A stretch of DNA of 64,000 nt. Source: Tetracentron sinense (Eukaryota > Streptophyta > Magnoliopsida > Trochodendrales > Trochodendraceae). Both the position numbers and the translations under genes were made by a program. Positions within the stretch are counted from its first letter, which is position 1; each line of letters opens with the position of its first letter. The notes under the pieces are model-generated. The model saw only the letters and a program-made list of their open reading frames with translations. It did not search any database and was not told the DNA's origin. Shown here one piece after another: positions 42,657 to 54,000 of this stretch. The stretch covers positions 16,430,547 to 16,494,546 of the forward strand of contig CM026556.1 in the NCBI GenBank assembly GCA_015143295.1, read 5' to 3'.

Positions 42657-44418
42657 TGTTGCCCAGATATGGACCCTAGAGGGGGGCTGAATAGGGTCAA
42701 TGGCAAAATAAAATTATTATTCCCTTTTCTAAGTGCGGAAAATAAAATCTAAAAGGAATGCAACTAAGCACAAGATAAATAAAGTAATTTAAGTGCACAA
42801 GAAGAAGGAGAAAGAGTAAAGGAGTGCAAACACAGAGTTGTTTTCAAGGTTCGGCAGACCTAGCCTACTCCCCGCCTCAAGCAACACTAGCTTGGAGGAT
42901 TCCACTACAATCCACGACTGCTTAGACTTCTTAATCTGGTGAAGCCTAAACCCTTTACAACCGCTCTTCTGGTTGAGGTGAACCGTACAGTACCCAGAGC
43001 ATAGCTCTCTCTGGTTTTACAGGAAGCAATAGCTTCACAGAACACGCAGGTTCTTGGATGATGAAAGCAGATGTTGGATCTTAGATCTGAAGGATAAACT
43101 CCTTTAAGAGTCAGATATGAATGGAATATCAAGCTCTATGAAATCTCTCAAGTGGAAGATTGGATTTTAGCTCAAAGAGAAAAAACAGAGTATCGGTTGT
43201 AGATTTGGGATTTTTAAGCTCAAGAGAGTGATTATTCATATAACAGTGTAGGAGTGAGTGTTATTTTTTGGATCATTCAAAGATCACTTATATTTATAGT
43301 GATCTGAAATTTATTACCGTTTGATGATCATTAAATGCGAAATACCCCTTATAAATATAGCCGTTGGTAAAAAGAACGGTTTTTCAGAATTTTTCTGAAC
43401 TATCCAGTCGATTAGAGGAGCCTCCTAATTGGTTGGATGGTTACCTGATCGCTTGGATCAATTTCTTGATCGGCTGGATCATCAAAATAAGTTTTAAGGA
43501 GTTTTGTTCTATCCAGTTGATTAGAGAAAGGAGTGATCGGCTGGATGGACCATCTAATCGACTGGATGGTCATCTTGATCGGCTGGATAGACAAAAAAAT
43601 TTCAAATTTTTGGTTAATCTGATTTTTAATGCTTTTACTTTAACTTTAATGATTTGCACGAATTCCAAAGTCTTTAATTTTGTTAGTAAAGCATGATTAA
43701 CAACTCATAATTATCTTTAAAAAGATTTAAGATGGATTTACAAAGAGAACCAACATGATCAGCATGTGCAAACAAATTTTGAAAAAATTTGTTCTATCCA
43801 GTCGATCACAGGGCTTGCCTGATCGACTGGATGGTCTGTTTAATCGACTGGATGGCCTATCTGATCGACTGGATAGGCTAATTTTATTTGTAGAATCCAT
43901 TTTCAAAACCTTTAAGGTATGATTTGATTACAAGGTTCTGTACTTATCTTTTATGAGTATAATTAACATGTTTTAAGGTCCTTAATCATATTTTAATATT
44001 TGTTCAAGGGACCTATGGTCAATCTAAGGTGTTTTGAGCTTTTTCACCAAATCAACCACTTGAGGATTTTTACAAGAAATCCTAGGCAGGCTATACTAAC
44101 TACCTAGACTAAGACCTTGATGGAGATGAGCTTTGTGCTTCAATGGTCTTCAGCAGCAGTGCCTTCTAGGCAATCTTCCAAAATCCTTTTTGTTGATAGT
44201 TGATCATCTTCTTGAAGCTTTGATTTGGAATTTTCATCATGTCTTGACTTGGTCTTTTTATTGAAGGTTCTTGAATTTACTTGAAGTTCCTTTTCTAATA
44301 CAAGAATGCTATAAAATAAATTGCTCATGGAAGATATTAGTATTCAAGATTCATTTCATTATATATCTCATCATTAAAATTAATTGAGGGACATATGGTT
44401 GTAACTTTAAGGCTAACA
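42657..44418 (-). repeat. C1 5' LTR (1762 bp) with adjacent primer site
   Basis: In plus orientation TGTTGCCCAGATATGG...AAGGCTAACA. The primer site TGGTATCAGAGATT on the element strand lies at about 42641-42654. Motif clusters at 43400-43590 and 43794-43877 match those in the 3' LTR and the internal cassette. Confidence 0.93.
43400..43877 (-). promoter_or_regulatory. Inverted-motif cassette of the C1 5' LTR
   Basis: ATCCAGTCGATTAG and CTAATCGACTGGAT motifs in two clusters. It is slightly more complete than the 3' LTR copy (for example an extra GATCGCTTGGATCA unit near 43447). Confidence 0.75.
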
Positions 44419-44423
44419 CTAAT

Positions 44424-44588
44424 ACCTTGTTTCCATCATGGTATCGGACTCTAAATGTCACTAAGAACCTACTACTGATACCCACTTTGGTATCAGACCT
44501 ATCATTTAGAATTCACTTGAGTTCTACGTTCAACTCAGAGAACAATTTAACCCTAGTGAACCTAATGCTTTGGCTTTGATACCACCTC
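44424..44588 (-). other. G0 leader, LTR-proximal part, with primer site
   Basis: On the element strand GGTGGTATCAAAGCC directly follows the 5' LTR: a Met-type primer site. The rest is untranslated leader. Confidence 0.8.
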
Positions 44589-44893
44589 TGTCGTGACCCA
44601 AAATACCACCTAAGAGTTAGAAATACTTTGGCTCATGATGTGCAATATCCGATACCAACCCATCTTATAAAATATTCAAGGCAATATATAGCGGAAACAT
44701 AAAGTAATGCGGAAGCGTAAATCAAAGTGTGGAAGCTTTATACATACTCAGTATTCCAAGTTTGCACCATACATAAACCAAAATAAGAATGGACATGCCC
44801 AATCATCAAAATACAGATATAGTCTCTCTCTCTCACCCACTCTTAATAGTATCCAAGATAAGGCCACCTATCCAGGTGCTTATCCTCTTCTGG

Positions 44894-44977
44894 CTAAGCC
44901 TTTGCTGGCTTCTCCTCACTATAGTCCTCCTCGACCCACGGACTGGGATCACAAATGTTGAACCGACCTGCCGACAT
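44894..44977 (-). CDS. Conserved LTR micro-ORF (G0)
   Basis: 27 codons: MSAGRFNICDPSPWVEEDY, then SEEKPAKA-stop. Beyond the TAG the same frame continues to RWPYLGYY-stop, matching the end of the S3 peptide, so the TAG looks secondary. It has one E to D change in the core. Confidence 0.45.
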   Translation of the reverse strand: MSAGRFNICDPSPWVEEDYSEEKPAKA

Positions 44978-45772
44978 AAAATGTATGGCTAAGCATGGAA
45001 TACTCAATGAGCACAAATTACTAGCTAACAATGATATAATAACAATAATAGCACATGCAAGTGCGTAAAGTATACCATTCATCAAATTCATGCTTAAAAC
45101 CCATCAAAGAAAACCTTTCGTCAAATCTTGTCTTTAATGTAAAACAAAACACTTTTTTCATGCTTATGAGCCTTGTGAATTCTTATGAATTTCTTGTGAG
45201 CTTACAAGTTCTTATGAGCTTACGAGTTCTTATGAGCTTTATGATCCTTGGAGACATATGCAAGATCTTAGACATGATCCGTAGAGCTTGTGAGTACTTA
45301 TGAGCCTTGTAACTGATCTTAGACATGCATTTCTTTTGAATTCTTAGAAGTCTTGCGAGACTTATGATCCTTGGAGTTTATGCACGATATAGACATGATC
45401 CTTGTGAGCATGAGGTAGCCGATCTTAGAAATACCAACTCAAAGTTAGGTTTTGTCAATGCTTATGCACTTATGCTTCTTTTGATGAATTTCCTTTGAAA
45501 ACCATTCACGGCATTACATCACAATCATCTTGGCTTTTAAGCCTATTCCATCAATACCATACTTAGAATCATAGTTTATTGGAAGATAATCACCGTCATA
45601 TACAAGCATAACTATATTTATCCTTTTATTGAAAACCCCCAATCTTAAAAACCCTTATTTACAAAATTGAATCATAATAAAGTCATTTAGTAGAGGTTAT
45701 TAGCAAATCCAATTCAAAATCATACATTCACTAGATGCATTATAACAAAGTTAGGTAATAGTAGGTACTTAC
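44968..45772 (-). other. Predicted LTR intron (G0)
   Basis: Donor AAAAGG/GTAAGTAC, the best donor consensus of the set, and acceptor TGTCGGCAG/GT, 805 bp. Confidence 0.5.
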
Positions 45773-45995
45773 CCTTTTGGATTAGAGAAAAGCTTCATAT
45801 GGTGTGATCCAAGCTTGAAGAAGGAACCAAGCTTTGAAGAAGATTTGTGGAAGCAAGATTGGCTTCACTTTGATCACCCAAGCTCCCTTGGAATAAAACC
45901 CTAGCCTTCCCCTTTTCTTCTTCTCCAATTTCTCCCCTTAGAACTCTCTTAGGATGCTTTGAGGGTTTGTGAACCCTAACTCACGAAATTGGGGC

Positions 45996-46004
45996 TTATA
46001 TAGG
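45996..46004 (-). promoter_or_regulatory. TATA box of the G0 LTR
   Basis: CCTATATAA on the element strand, about 75 bp downstream of the GGTCGACC cassette. Confidence 0.65.
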
Positions 46005-46079
46005 AAAAGGAGAGGTCAAAAGACCTTTCTACCCTTACTGAAATGGTTCAATAGACCAAACTAGGCAAAATTGCGGGTT

Positions 46080-46278
46080 CCCGGTCGACCGGCTAGGAGG
46101 GGCGGTCGACTGGCCCTGTGAAATTCCTTACTGTTAGCCCATATTGGCAAAATCCCCACAGTCGGTCGACTGGCCTTGAGGGGCAATCGATCGGCCTCGA
46201 ACATGAAGCTCTTTGTTGGCCCATTTTGGCCTTTTTTGTGATAGCTAGTCGACTGGCCTTGAGGGACGGTCGACCGGG
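46080..46278 (-). promoter_or_regulatory. Palindrome cassette of G0 (CGGTCGACCGG type)
   Basis: Six motifs, CCGGTCGACCGG and diverged CGGTCGACTGG or CAATCGATCGG, in three pairs separated by two ~45-bp spacers that each contain TTGGC or CCATTTTGGCC words. The palindrome differs from the other families. Confidence 0.75.
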
Positions 46279-46531
46279 ATTCACCAGAATTTGGTGAGGC
46301 TATTCTTCCCCTTTTTTCAATTTAGAGTGCTTTCACTCTTCCATTGACTTATCTAGAGTGTTTCCACTCTTTTACATTGGCTTTAACACCCATATACCAT
46401 TATATTTTTATGTCCAACACCTTTTATTCATAATACATACATCATAACACATAGAAGATCATTTTTGATCAAAATTAACTATTCACTGACACTATTCACC
46501 AATTAGGTGAAATGACTTTCGAGGTTCTACA

Positions 46532-47160
46532 AACAGTTAGGAGGGAATTCTAGGATGTATCTTTCCCCATTTCCCTATGGGCTATTGGAGAAAACCACGG
46601 CCTCTATAGTCCCATTCTCTCGTACTAGATGATTGAGGCCTGACGGTGGATATCGTATCTACCTTGAGAATAGTGCCCTCGTCCAGCACTTATGATTTCT
46701 CTAGACAAGGTATTCCAAAGGCTTATTACCGCCTTTTGTATACGATGATTTATGTATATGTATGTATATGGGGGAAGGATTATCAAATGTGGTTTGGAGG
46801 GATAGGAGGGAATTTGTTAAAGTAGAAAAACTCTTTTGGAAGTAGTTTACTCCTTTAACCTTTGAAAAACATATCTGAAAGCTGTTTAGGTCATAACAGC
46901 CTAAAGGATTAAATCGTAACTGAAAGTTGGTTACGGTGGTTTGGTGAGCTAGCAGCTCTTTCTTAATAAAACACGTGGTAATTAACAGATAGGCTCCCTT
47001 TAACGGATGTCAGTTACTTTTAATTGAATACATTCATTTGTTAACAGTTAGCTCCACTTAACAGATTTTATCTACATTTTAATGGAAAGACTCCTTTTAA
47101 TAGAATACAGTTGACATATGTCAGAATCAGTTAGTTGTCATATCGAAGATATTTTTTTTA
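46532..47160. other. Unassigned DNA right of G0
   Basis: No ORF, LTR end or repeat that I can support. It contains repeated 'taacagttagctcc/ttaacagat' words near 46980-47070. Confidence 0.5.
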
Positions 47161-47193
47161 TGTGAGAGCATTGGTTGATTAAGGATTTTTTCT

Positions 47194-47612
47194 CTATAAA
47201 TAATAGAGACCCGAATGGATTAAGGATCGAAATCTTCTTCTGAAAAACTGAACTAAGAAGATTTTAGGAAAAGCACTATTTCTCATATTCAAAGTATTCT
47301 TGAGTGTTCTTAACGAGGAAGGCTGCTAGTTCATTGATGTTCTTCACTATCCCTCTTCTCTCCCTTCGATCACTTTCATATTTTCTTCTTCTTTTTCTCT
47401 TTACTCACTCTTTCAGGAAACTCGGAGAGGTGCGATCAATACATTGTAGCCAAACTACTTCAGGCTTGCGGAATAACCCAGAAATATCAAAGGAGGAGGT
47501 TGCTAATGATGATTTGTTGATCCAATTTGGCGGATCCACAATTACAGATGAAGATCTAACAAACCATTTCAGCAAATCCGAATCCTCGGTTTCAACATTT
47601 CTTTGTGGGTAA
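47194..47612 (+). CDS. Possible small gene or LTR-like promoter: TATA plus 102-codon ORF
   Basis: CTATAAATAA at 47194-47203 precedes an ORF at 47304-47612. It starts MFLTRKAASSLMFFTIP with a hydrophobic N-terminal half (SLSYFLLLFLF), then a polar part (LLIQFGGSTITDEDLTNHF). The hydrophobic start could be a signal anchor. I do not recognise the product; a fragment of a copia-type LTR is an alternative. There is no support beyond the open frame and the TATA. Confidence 0.2.
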
Positions 47613-49059
47613 GCTGCGTGCAATTTTGTTTCCTACCCAAGACATGTTGATCAACCTATTGGTATTCCACGTATTGGATCCACCTATTGGATCATGCACG
47701 ATCCAACCTGACCAATTTAGCAAGCAGAATTTTATCATAATTTTTAGGAAAATGCTTAACTTACTATGCATTTCCATAACGAAATTTCAGTCCCCATCCC
47801 CTTTGTTTTTAACACCTATTAACTGGAGTTAAGATTCACTCACTCTTAGGGTTCATCCACTTAACCTTAGTTTAAAAAAATAAAAAATAAAAAAACCTTT
47901 AAGTTGGTTAAGCTAAAGGGGATGAAATGGGAAGACATTTGATTATGAGAAATTGAAAACGGACCGCGCGGTTAGCTTCCAAGCTAGCCACACGTTCTCA
48001 TTGGTTGATGCCCTTTTTTTTAACTATTACAAACTGTAGTTAAGATTCACTCACCACTCACCCCAAGGGATAACCAACCTAACCTTGATTTTAAAAAAAA
48101 ATTAAACACAAATATTAACCTTAATTCAGTTAAGGCTAACCATAATTAATGGAGTGTTAAAGGGACACATGGACATTGCGATCAGCTAGGAAGGGGACCT
48201 TGCAGTCCCACATATAATGTGGGGTGGGCTAATCACTAAATTTTTAATTTGATGATAAATCATTCTGAGGACCATTCAAGTGATATGAAAAATCATTGCA
48301 CGCAACTAAATGTTGTCGCATTATCCGAAAGTTGTTCCTCGCATCATCCGAAGACTAAATAATAAAGTTTTTCATGCCTAGTCTCTCTCATTTGTTGAGA
48401 AGGGTGTGTAATGAATAGAAGGCCCTAAATTATTGATAATTCATTCTTGTCGTGGGAGTCTCTTTCGGACAGAATGTGATGGGGGCACCAACATTATATG
48501 AATGTGATTGAAGATTACATATTCGTCGCTTCCTTTTAAGGCTATAGCTTTCTGAATCTATATGGAAATTCTAGATAAGCTTTTCGAAGTATAGGTTTCA
48601 AATTTTACTTTAAGCGAAGCCCTCTTTTGATGTATCAACTAACTAAGACGCATTTACGCTAAGCATGACTAATAGTTTATTATTACTATCATTGTTAATT
48701 AGTTTTTGGTACAGGACATATTTCTCTACTTCTGTTAGGATGAAGCAATGCTTGCCCTATTGGTTGTGTACTACACCACAATTTTGATTTGAGATCAAGT
48801 CCGGAGAGGTTGTGATGGTTGAATTATTCACCCATTTCACTGGGTTACAACCTAACGGTATGTCCTGAACCAGGAAAAATAAATTAATATGGTATATAGT
48901 GAGTAATTAGTAATTGGTTTGACTAACATCGTGCTTACCACATTACACCGGAAAAGTTTTCATCCATTGGGACTTGATGCCAGAACCACCACGGGAGTGG
49001 GAACATTTTTTTAGAAACAAGGGTTCCTCTTTAGGAAAAAAACAAAATAATTTTTTTGA
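47613..49059. other. Unassigned AT-rich DNA with a diverged duplication
   Basis: Two related segments, about 47800-47885 and 48016-48100, share 'gttaagattcactcac' and an 'aacctTaGtTTaaaaaaa' end. Each is followed by an A-rich run. They may be MITE or SINE remnants. No gene is visible. Confidence 0.45.
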
Positions 49060-50028
49060 AGTAAAATTACGATGTTAAGAGAAACCGTGATACATTCCAT
49101 TATAAAATGCGGGAGAGAACACACAATTTTTTTAAGAAATGTTAGATCACGGTTAAAAAGAAATCGTGATAACAGTTTCGCGAGAGAAATATTTGGATAT
49201 CATAATTTTTTTCCACCACGTTTAATAGATCACTGTTTACACAAAACCGTGACACAGATTTGCGCGGGAAATATTTAGTTCACAGTTTTGTGATAACCGT
49301 GATTATAAATTTTCTTTGCTGCATTTAATTGAGCACTGTTTACAGAAACTGCGATTACATTAATATTAAAGGTCACGGTTAAATTTGTAACACTGACCTA
49401 ATATCATTTTTCATAAACCCTTGTTCTTACTTGCATGATAGTTTTGTATTCGGGTATATCTTCTGAATAAAAAAAATCGGTCTTTCTCGTAACCCTCTCA
49501 CAAATCGTTTTCCACATTTTCTCCGTCAATACTCCAGTGAATTGTATGTCAGGCAATACTCAGGCGACTGTCACGGTAGTTTCTATTTTTCCTTTAAAAT
49601 TATGCTATATTGTTAACTTTTAAGTACTAGAGCAGTTTGGGATTCACAGAAAATGGGTTATGTATGTGCAGTATAACCATGTTCAATGGCCTAAGACCCA
49701 AATATAAACCGTGATTTTCTTTTTTTGGTTAAAAAAAAAGGGGTTCCGGAGTGTCGTCATGGCCCCCTAGGCACCGGCCCCAGGTTGGTGTCCAGATTTA
49801 AGCCTGCCCATAGCAGGCACCTACCATCAATGGCCCCCACGTTCAGTCCCACATTGCTAGGTTTCAAGACATGCAGCCAGAGGACAAGCCTGCAAAGAAA
49901 GTCCAACTCCAACACCCTCACAAGGTCGAACTCGAGATGCCTAGCGTGACACGGAACGCGTGAAGCCACTGAACCACCCCCTCGGATGGTAATATAAACC
50001 GTGACTCATAGGTCGATTTCTAGTAGTG
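49060..50028. mobile_element. CACTA (En/Spm-like) remnant with subterminal AACCGTGA repeats
   Basis: The right end, read on the minus strand, is CACTACTAGAAATCGACC, a typical plant CACTA terminus (ends at 50028). The motif AACCGTGA or its inverse TCACGGTT recurs at about 49084, 49146, 49246, 49284, 49371, 49707 and 49998, as expected for transposase-binding subterminal repeats. I could not find the matching left terminus, so the left limit is approximate, and no transposase is present. A SINE interrupts it. Confidence 0.6.
49715..49990 (-). mobile_element. tRNA-derived SINE (276 bp) in the CACTA remnant
   Basis: It is flanked by a perfect 14-bp duplication AATATAAACCGTGA (49701-49714, 49991-50004). 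The minus strand begins ACCATCCGAGGGGGTGG and has an A box TGGTTCAGTGG (49976-49966) and B box GAGTTCGACCT (49933-49923), 32 bp apart, as in RNA polymerase III promoters of tRNA-derived SINEs. The 3' end is a T/A-rich tail. Its duplicated target is one of the CACTA subterminal motifs, so it is younger than the CACTA element. The family name is not determined. Confidence 0.82.
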
Positions 50029-52502
50029 ATTCACCTACCATATGGGAATTAAAATAAAACTCTATATCATATCTCTATCTCCCTAACTCATTTCTCTTCC
50101 CAACCTATTCCCCCCCTTTCGTTATTGCATACCAGCGGGTGGCACATGCGATGCACGTGAGAGCGAGGGGAAAGAGTTAACCACTGTTAACAGGAGTTAA
50201 AAGGGACACGTGTTAACCTACGGGTGTGATTGAATTGAACTCTCATCGAGTTCAATCACGATTGGCTGTGATTCTATTATTTAAATAGCTAGATAATGAA
50301 CAAGGGGTTGTTTGGGAATTAATGTAAAATATTAAATCAAAATTTTGGTTTGTACGAGCGCCTTCCTCTCGCATTATAATAGTAAAGATAGATGGGTTTT
50401 GTATGTCTATCTTTGGGTGGTGTAGAAACAGTACGCTGCCCTTTGACTTTTGGTTTCTCGCCAATTTCTGCTCAATTTCTTTCCGTGAGTCTGCTGGGGA
50501 GATTATGTCCAAATATCTCACTCTGGCTTCTGCAGAAGTAAATCGGTTCAGCCGGGAAATATAATAATTTTACTTTTGGTGAGTTCAAAAACCAAAAAAT
50601 AACCGCAAATGCTGTAGTAACATAAAAAATGCTCCTGTAAAAGATGAGAAATGTTACCCACAGACTCAGCTTTCCAAGCTCTGCTATGGTAGTGACATGT
50701 TTCATTACTTTTACCTACCTTGAGATCCAATATAAATCATAACTTCATCTTTTGAAAATTGGGTTTTTTTTTAACCTGTTGAAGGTAGTAATAGCAAGTC
50801 TCTCACTCAAAGTAAGGGTTTGGAAAAAAAATTTAAATTCTAAGTCTAGGGCTAGCACTCCTCTAATAAGACCCCCTTGTTTGGTTGGAAGTCGTCCACA
50901 TAACTGGAAAATCAGACTAATAAATCAGCAGGTGATTAATCTCACTGGAGTTAAAGTTTGGAAAGAGATAGGTTTGCCCTTGGCCAGGCCCAGGATGATG
51001 AGGAATTAGGCCCAGCCCGCTCTCTAAATAGGCCAGGCTTGACTCTTGAGCTTGTAAAAATGAGGCCTATAGGCCGGCCCATAGATAGCCCTAGTAACTT
51101 CTGCATCAGCAAGTATGACAATAGGTACGGGTGGTGATGACCCCCTTTTGTCTCTTTTGCTGGACTGTCTGTTGTTGGGATTGGAATGGTGTGGATGACC
51201 GTGTAATGCAGAAAAGATGCGTACCCTTTGACTGGTGGTATAACAACGGGTTTGTTTGACTTTGATTATTTTGGCCACAAGCAGTTATAAGATAATCATT
51301 CGAAATACATTCACCTGAAATATGAATGCTGGATAACAGTCACATTAGAGACATGCCTTCTTGAATTAGAGGATATACTGAAGGAGATGTCAAATGATGG
51401 ACTTAAATTAAGGAGTATGCAAATGCGGCATTGCATTTTATAATGAAATCCTCAAAATGACTTGAAATTTGGAATAGAGTTTGTTAAATCACTTTTTGGG
51501 GCTTTAATTAAATATTGGGATAGAGTTTCCAGAGATATAAGGGAGTTTAAGAGCGCAAATTGATTCAATTAAAGAAGAAAAATTTCTCCGTCGTTTAGAA
51601 TATAGTAGTTCATTTTTTAATTGATTCTGAAAACATGATTAAATAGCGTGTTATCCATATAGGTTTATAAAAAAGTAACCGAATTTTGCTAAGCATTATA
51701 CGACATTTCCATACTCACTCCTTTTTAGATAATAAATCAAATGTCCTTATGTGAGCACGGACACGAAAAAAATTATTTTATTATCAAAAGATGGTCGAGT
51801 ATGAAATTTTTTTTGACTTGTGAGAGTATGTCTAGCATTCCTCTTATGCCCAACCCTTGTAGGGGTATTGAGCCGAGTAATAGGGTGTGCAAGTTCGTTT
51901 GTTAATTAAATGAGTTTGAAAATCAAAGCTCAAGCTTGGCTTGTCTATTAAATAAACAAGCTCGAGCTTTAATAAGCCGTTTGTGAGTAGCTAGTTCATT
52001 GGATATAGTTATTTATATTGATAAAAATGTTTATTATTCTTGTATAGGTAAAGAAATTACGATGTTACTTAAAATTTTAGTACAATATTCTTATAATGTA
52101 AAATACTTTATATTTTATTAATCTTTACAAGTATATAATAAATATACTTAATTTTACTATTCAAATGATGTAAATATATTTTAGCAGATAAGACATATAT
52201 ATCAATATATTTGAATGTTTTAGTAGGTTAAGTATATATATATATATTTAAATATTTAAGTAGGTTAAGTATGTATAATATATATAATTCTACTAATAAA
52301 AGTGCAGAGTGTACCAAATTTATGCGGACGTAATTGTCGTTCACCTTACTTTATTATATAAAAAATTTAGTTCTTTAACTAAATAGGACCCACTACTTAG
52401 TAATATATGATTATCTTTATTTTGTTGTTGTTATTGATAAGGACTCAATTAGTAGAGAGCTAGAATGACTCTTTATACATCGCAAAGAGATCTTATTTAG
52501 CC
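50029..52502. other. Unassigned intergenic DNA
   Basis: No gene that I can support. There is a hairpin around 50236-50262 (TTGAACTC...GAGTTCAA). Generic plant repeats are suggested by 'aggccggcccatag' near 51070 and by 'aagctcaagcttggcttg' with its inverse 'acaagctcgagcttt' near 51930-51970. An AT-rich tract spans 52020-52290. Confidence 0.5.
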
Positions 52503-52680
52503 ATGGAAGAAGAGAAGGGTGTAATGATGCAAAAACTGATTGAAATCATTAATGAGATTTCTGAAATCTCAGACCAGGTGTGAAATCAAGAAATTATACT
52601 GTAACCACGCTGATGTTCAAGGAGTTCAGAGAGAACAAAGATGGGATCCCTGAAGAGGCTGTAAGAATTGATTTCGTTGA
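52503..52680 (+). pseudogene. Fragment resembling the first exon of a PUB13/14-type U-box E3 ligase
   Basis: From ATG 52503 the frame reads MEEEKGVMMQKLIEIINEIS then EISDQV-stop. Another frame reads RCEIKKLYCN, and a third (from 52580) FKEFRENKDGIPEEAVR. In order these resemble the N-terminal (UND) region of plant U-box/ARM ligases such as PUB13/14: MEEEK start, 'EIAAISD', 'C..KK.YCNL', 'MFEEIRDSKD.IPEEA'. Two frame breaks and loss of similarity after about 52680 make it a broken fragment. No U-box or ARM repeats follow. This is the only host-gene-like sequence in the window. Assignment is by memory of the family pattern. Confidence 0.5.
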
Positions 52681-52720
52681 AGGCACGTCTCCTACGCATG
52701 AAGAGCCTCTCACGAAGGTT

Positions 52721-53478
52721 CATCATAGCATCTCCCCTCTTCATAAGAAATTTACCTTCTCTCTCTGTTGTGCACGTCTCCTACACATGTCTCTTAGTAC
52801 TGAACATGTTTGCTGCAAATGTATTGGATGGTGGTTTTTATGATATGCCATTTTTTTTGATACTCACATCACTCTCGTGTTTTCTACTCTTAATGTAGTT
52901 CATATACTGAAGTTTTGATTTACTCTTTTCGGGTCTCTCATGTTATATGACTATTTGTCATATGGGTCTCGTTGTTATTTTTCATTGGATTTTATCAAGC
53001 TTTCTTTGGCTAGCGTTGCTCTTGTGCAATAGTTTTAGTTTATGTTATATCCAGTTTTTGAATTGTAATAAAATTGCTACAGGAGCCCATAATTATTTGT
53101 TTGCTCTTATCTCTTAACCCATATGTTATCCAACTTTTTAGACTGCTTGAATGCTTATACTCAGACAAATATAAATAGCAGAATCATCAACTGCTATTTA
53201 TTTATTAAGCCCCCATTCTCCACAAGCAGTTCGAGAGTTGGTTCAGAGTTTGGTAATGTACATGTACATATTTTTATTTGTTTGTTTGTTTATTGGACTT
53301 CTTATTTAAATTGTTCAATTCATGCTAATTTAAGAAACCTACTGAGAAAACATGTTAACTTAATTGATATTATAACTTGTTTGTTTTGAATAATGGAGGG
53401 GTGATTAACCTATTATTTGGTGGTTGCTCTGTTTATAAATTGTATTATTAGATTTGAAATCTTAATTTGTGATCTGTA

Positions 53479-53481
<3 letters not shown>
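52721..53481. other. Unassigned DNA
   Basis: AT-rich, with several short open frames but no recognisable product. Confidence 0.5.

Positions 53482-53513
<32 letters not shown>
53482..53513. repeat. (AT)n microsatellite
   Basis: About 16 AT dinucleotides, 50 bp before solo LTR S4. Confidence 0.95.
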
Positions 53514-53516
<3 letters not shown>

Positions 53517-53859
53517 TGAGTATGAGGAGTTAATAGAGGCGATTTGGATGTATCAATAAATCAAAGTGTCGCGCCCCAAAATACCCCCTAGGAGTTTAGG
53601 GATACTTTAGGCGTGACTAAACGTACTTGCCAAACTATCCTGTAATGAACAAGATAAATACTGTGCTAAAACAATGAAAATCAGAGCACGGAAGCTAAAC
53701 ATAGATTACGGAAGCATAGACCAATTTTTCTTTTCCTTTAAAGTTCCCAACATAGTACTCCAAGTAAACATATCTATATACAAAACATGTCTAAGTCTAA
53801 GGTGGACAGGCCCACCTATCAAAACATCAAAATACACAAACCCCGCTCGTACTCTCCCC

Positions 53860-54000
53860 TCAACAGTAGTTGAAGTACGGCCACACGTCGAGGTCTCGGT
53901 CCACTTGAGACTGCAGGGGGATAAACGGCTCTCTCTCCTCTATGTACTCCTCCTCGACCTAAGGCTCCGGGTTGAGGGCTCCCTCAGTACCTGCCGACAT
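53860..54000 (-). pseudogene. LTR micro-ORF of S4 (Trp codon mutated to stop)
   Basis: MSAGTEGALNPEP, then TAG in place of the core Trp, then VEEEYIEER and WPYFNYC-stop. It is the same 46-codon form as S3, broken by one substitution (TGG to TAG). Confidence 0.5.

Larger units (their letters stand above)
17769..44418 (-). mobile_element. C1: SIRE-like Ty1/copia element, minus strand, with nested insertions
   Basis: It has LTRs of 1742 and 1762 bp, TSD CTAAT, a Met-type primer site, gag, pol in copia order (PR, IN, RT, RNase H), then an extra 3' ORF (19939-21851), the layout of the SIRE/Maximus lineage. Without the two nested insertions it is about 11.3 kb. By eye its LTRs differ by a few percent, so it is older than G1 and C2. 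Pol carries many stop codons. Confidence 0.93.
9599..46531 (-). mobile_element. G0: old Ty3/gypsy chromovirus, minus strand, split by later insertions
   Basis: Reading from right to left: 5' LTR (44589-46531), primer site and leader (44588-44419 and 17768-17518), gag (17517-16267), an intron-like gap, protease, RT, RNase H and integrase (16139-13641, resuming 9951-9599). The 3' remainder lies left of the window beyond G1. Host order is shown by target duplications: ATGTA around S2 and CTAAT around C1. The proteins are related to G1 but heavily decayed, so G0 is the oldest layer. Confidence 0.9.
44589..46531 (-). repeat. G0 5' LTR (1943 bp)
   Basis: In plus orientation TGTCGTGACCCAAAATACC...GAGGTTCTACA. 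It carries a GGTCGACC-type cassette (46080-46278), TATA 45996-46004, predicted intron 44968-45772, word repeats 'cttatgagcttatgatcctt' near 45165-45430 and the micro-ORF 44894-44977. Confidence 0.92.

Noticed and set aside
43364-43696. ORF 43364-43696 (plus) with repeated S-D-R-L-D words
   Set aside because: It translates the C1 LTR inverted motifs antisense to the element; the repeat in the protein only reflects the DNA motifs.
48770-49000. Left terminus of the CACTA element
   Set aside because: Words such as 'actacacca' occur, but nothing matches CACTACTAGAAA, so the left end was left open.
49757-49969. ORFs inside the SINE (49725-49949 plus, 49757-49969 minus)
   Set aside because: Both lie within the tRNA-derived SINE and have no codon or homology support.
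49915-49990. Functional tRNA gene
   Set aside because: A and B boxes are present, but the rest does not fold as a tRNA and target duplications mark it as a SINE.
52288-52400. Possible Helitron 5' end (TCTACTAATAAAAGTGC)
   Set aside because: The base before TC is T rather than A, and no CTRRT end with a hairpin was found downstream.
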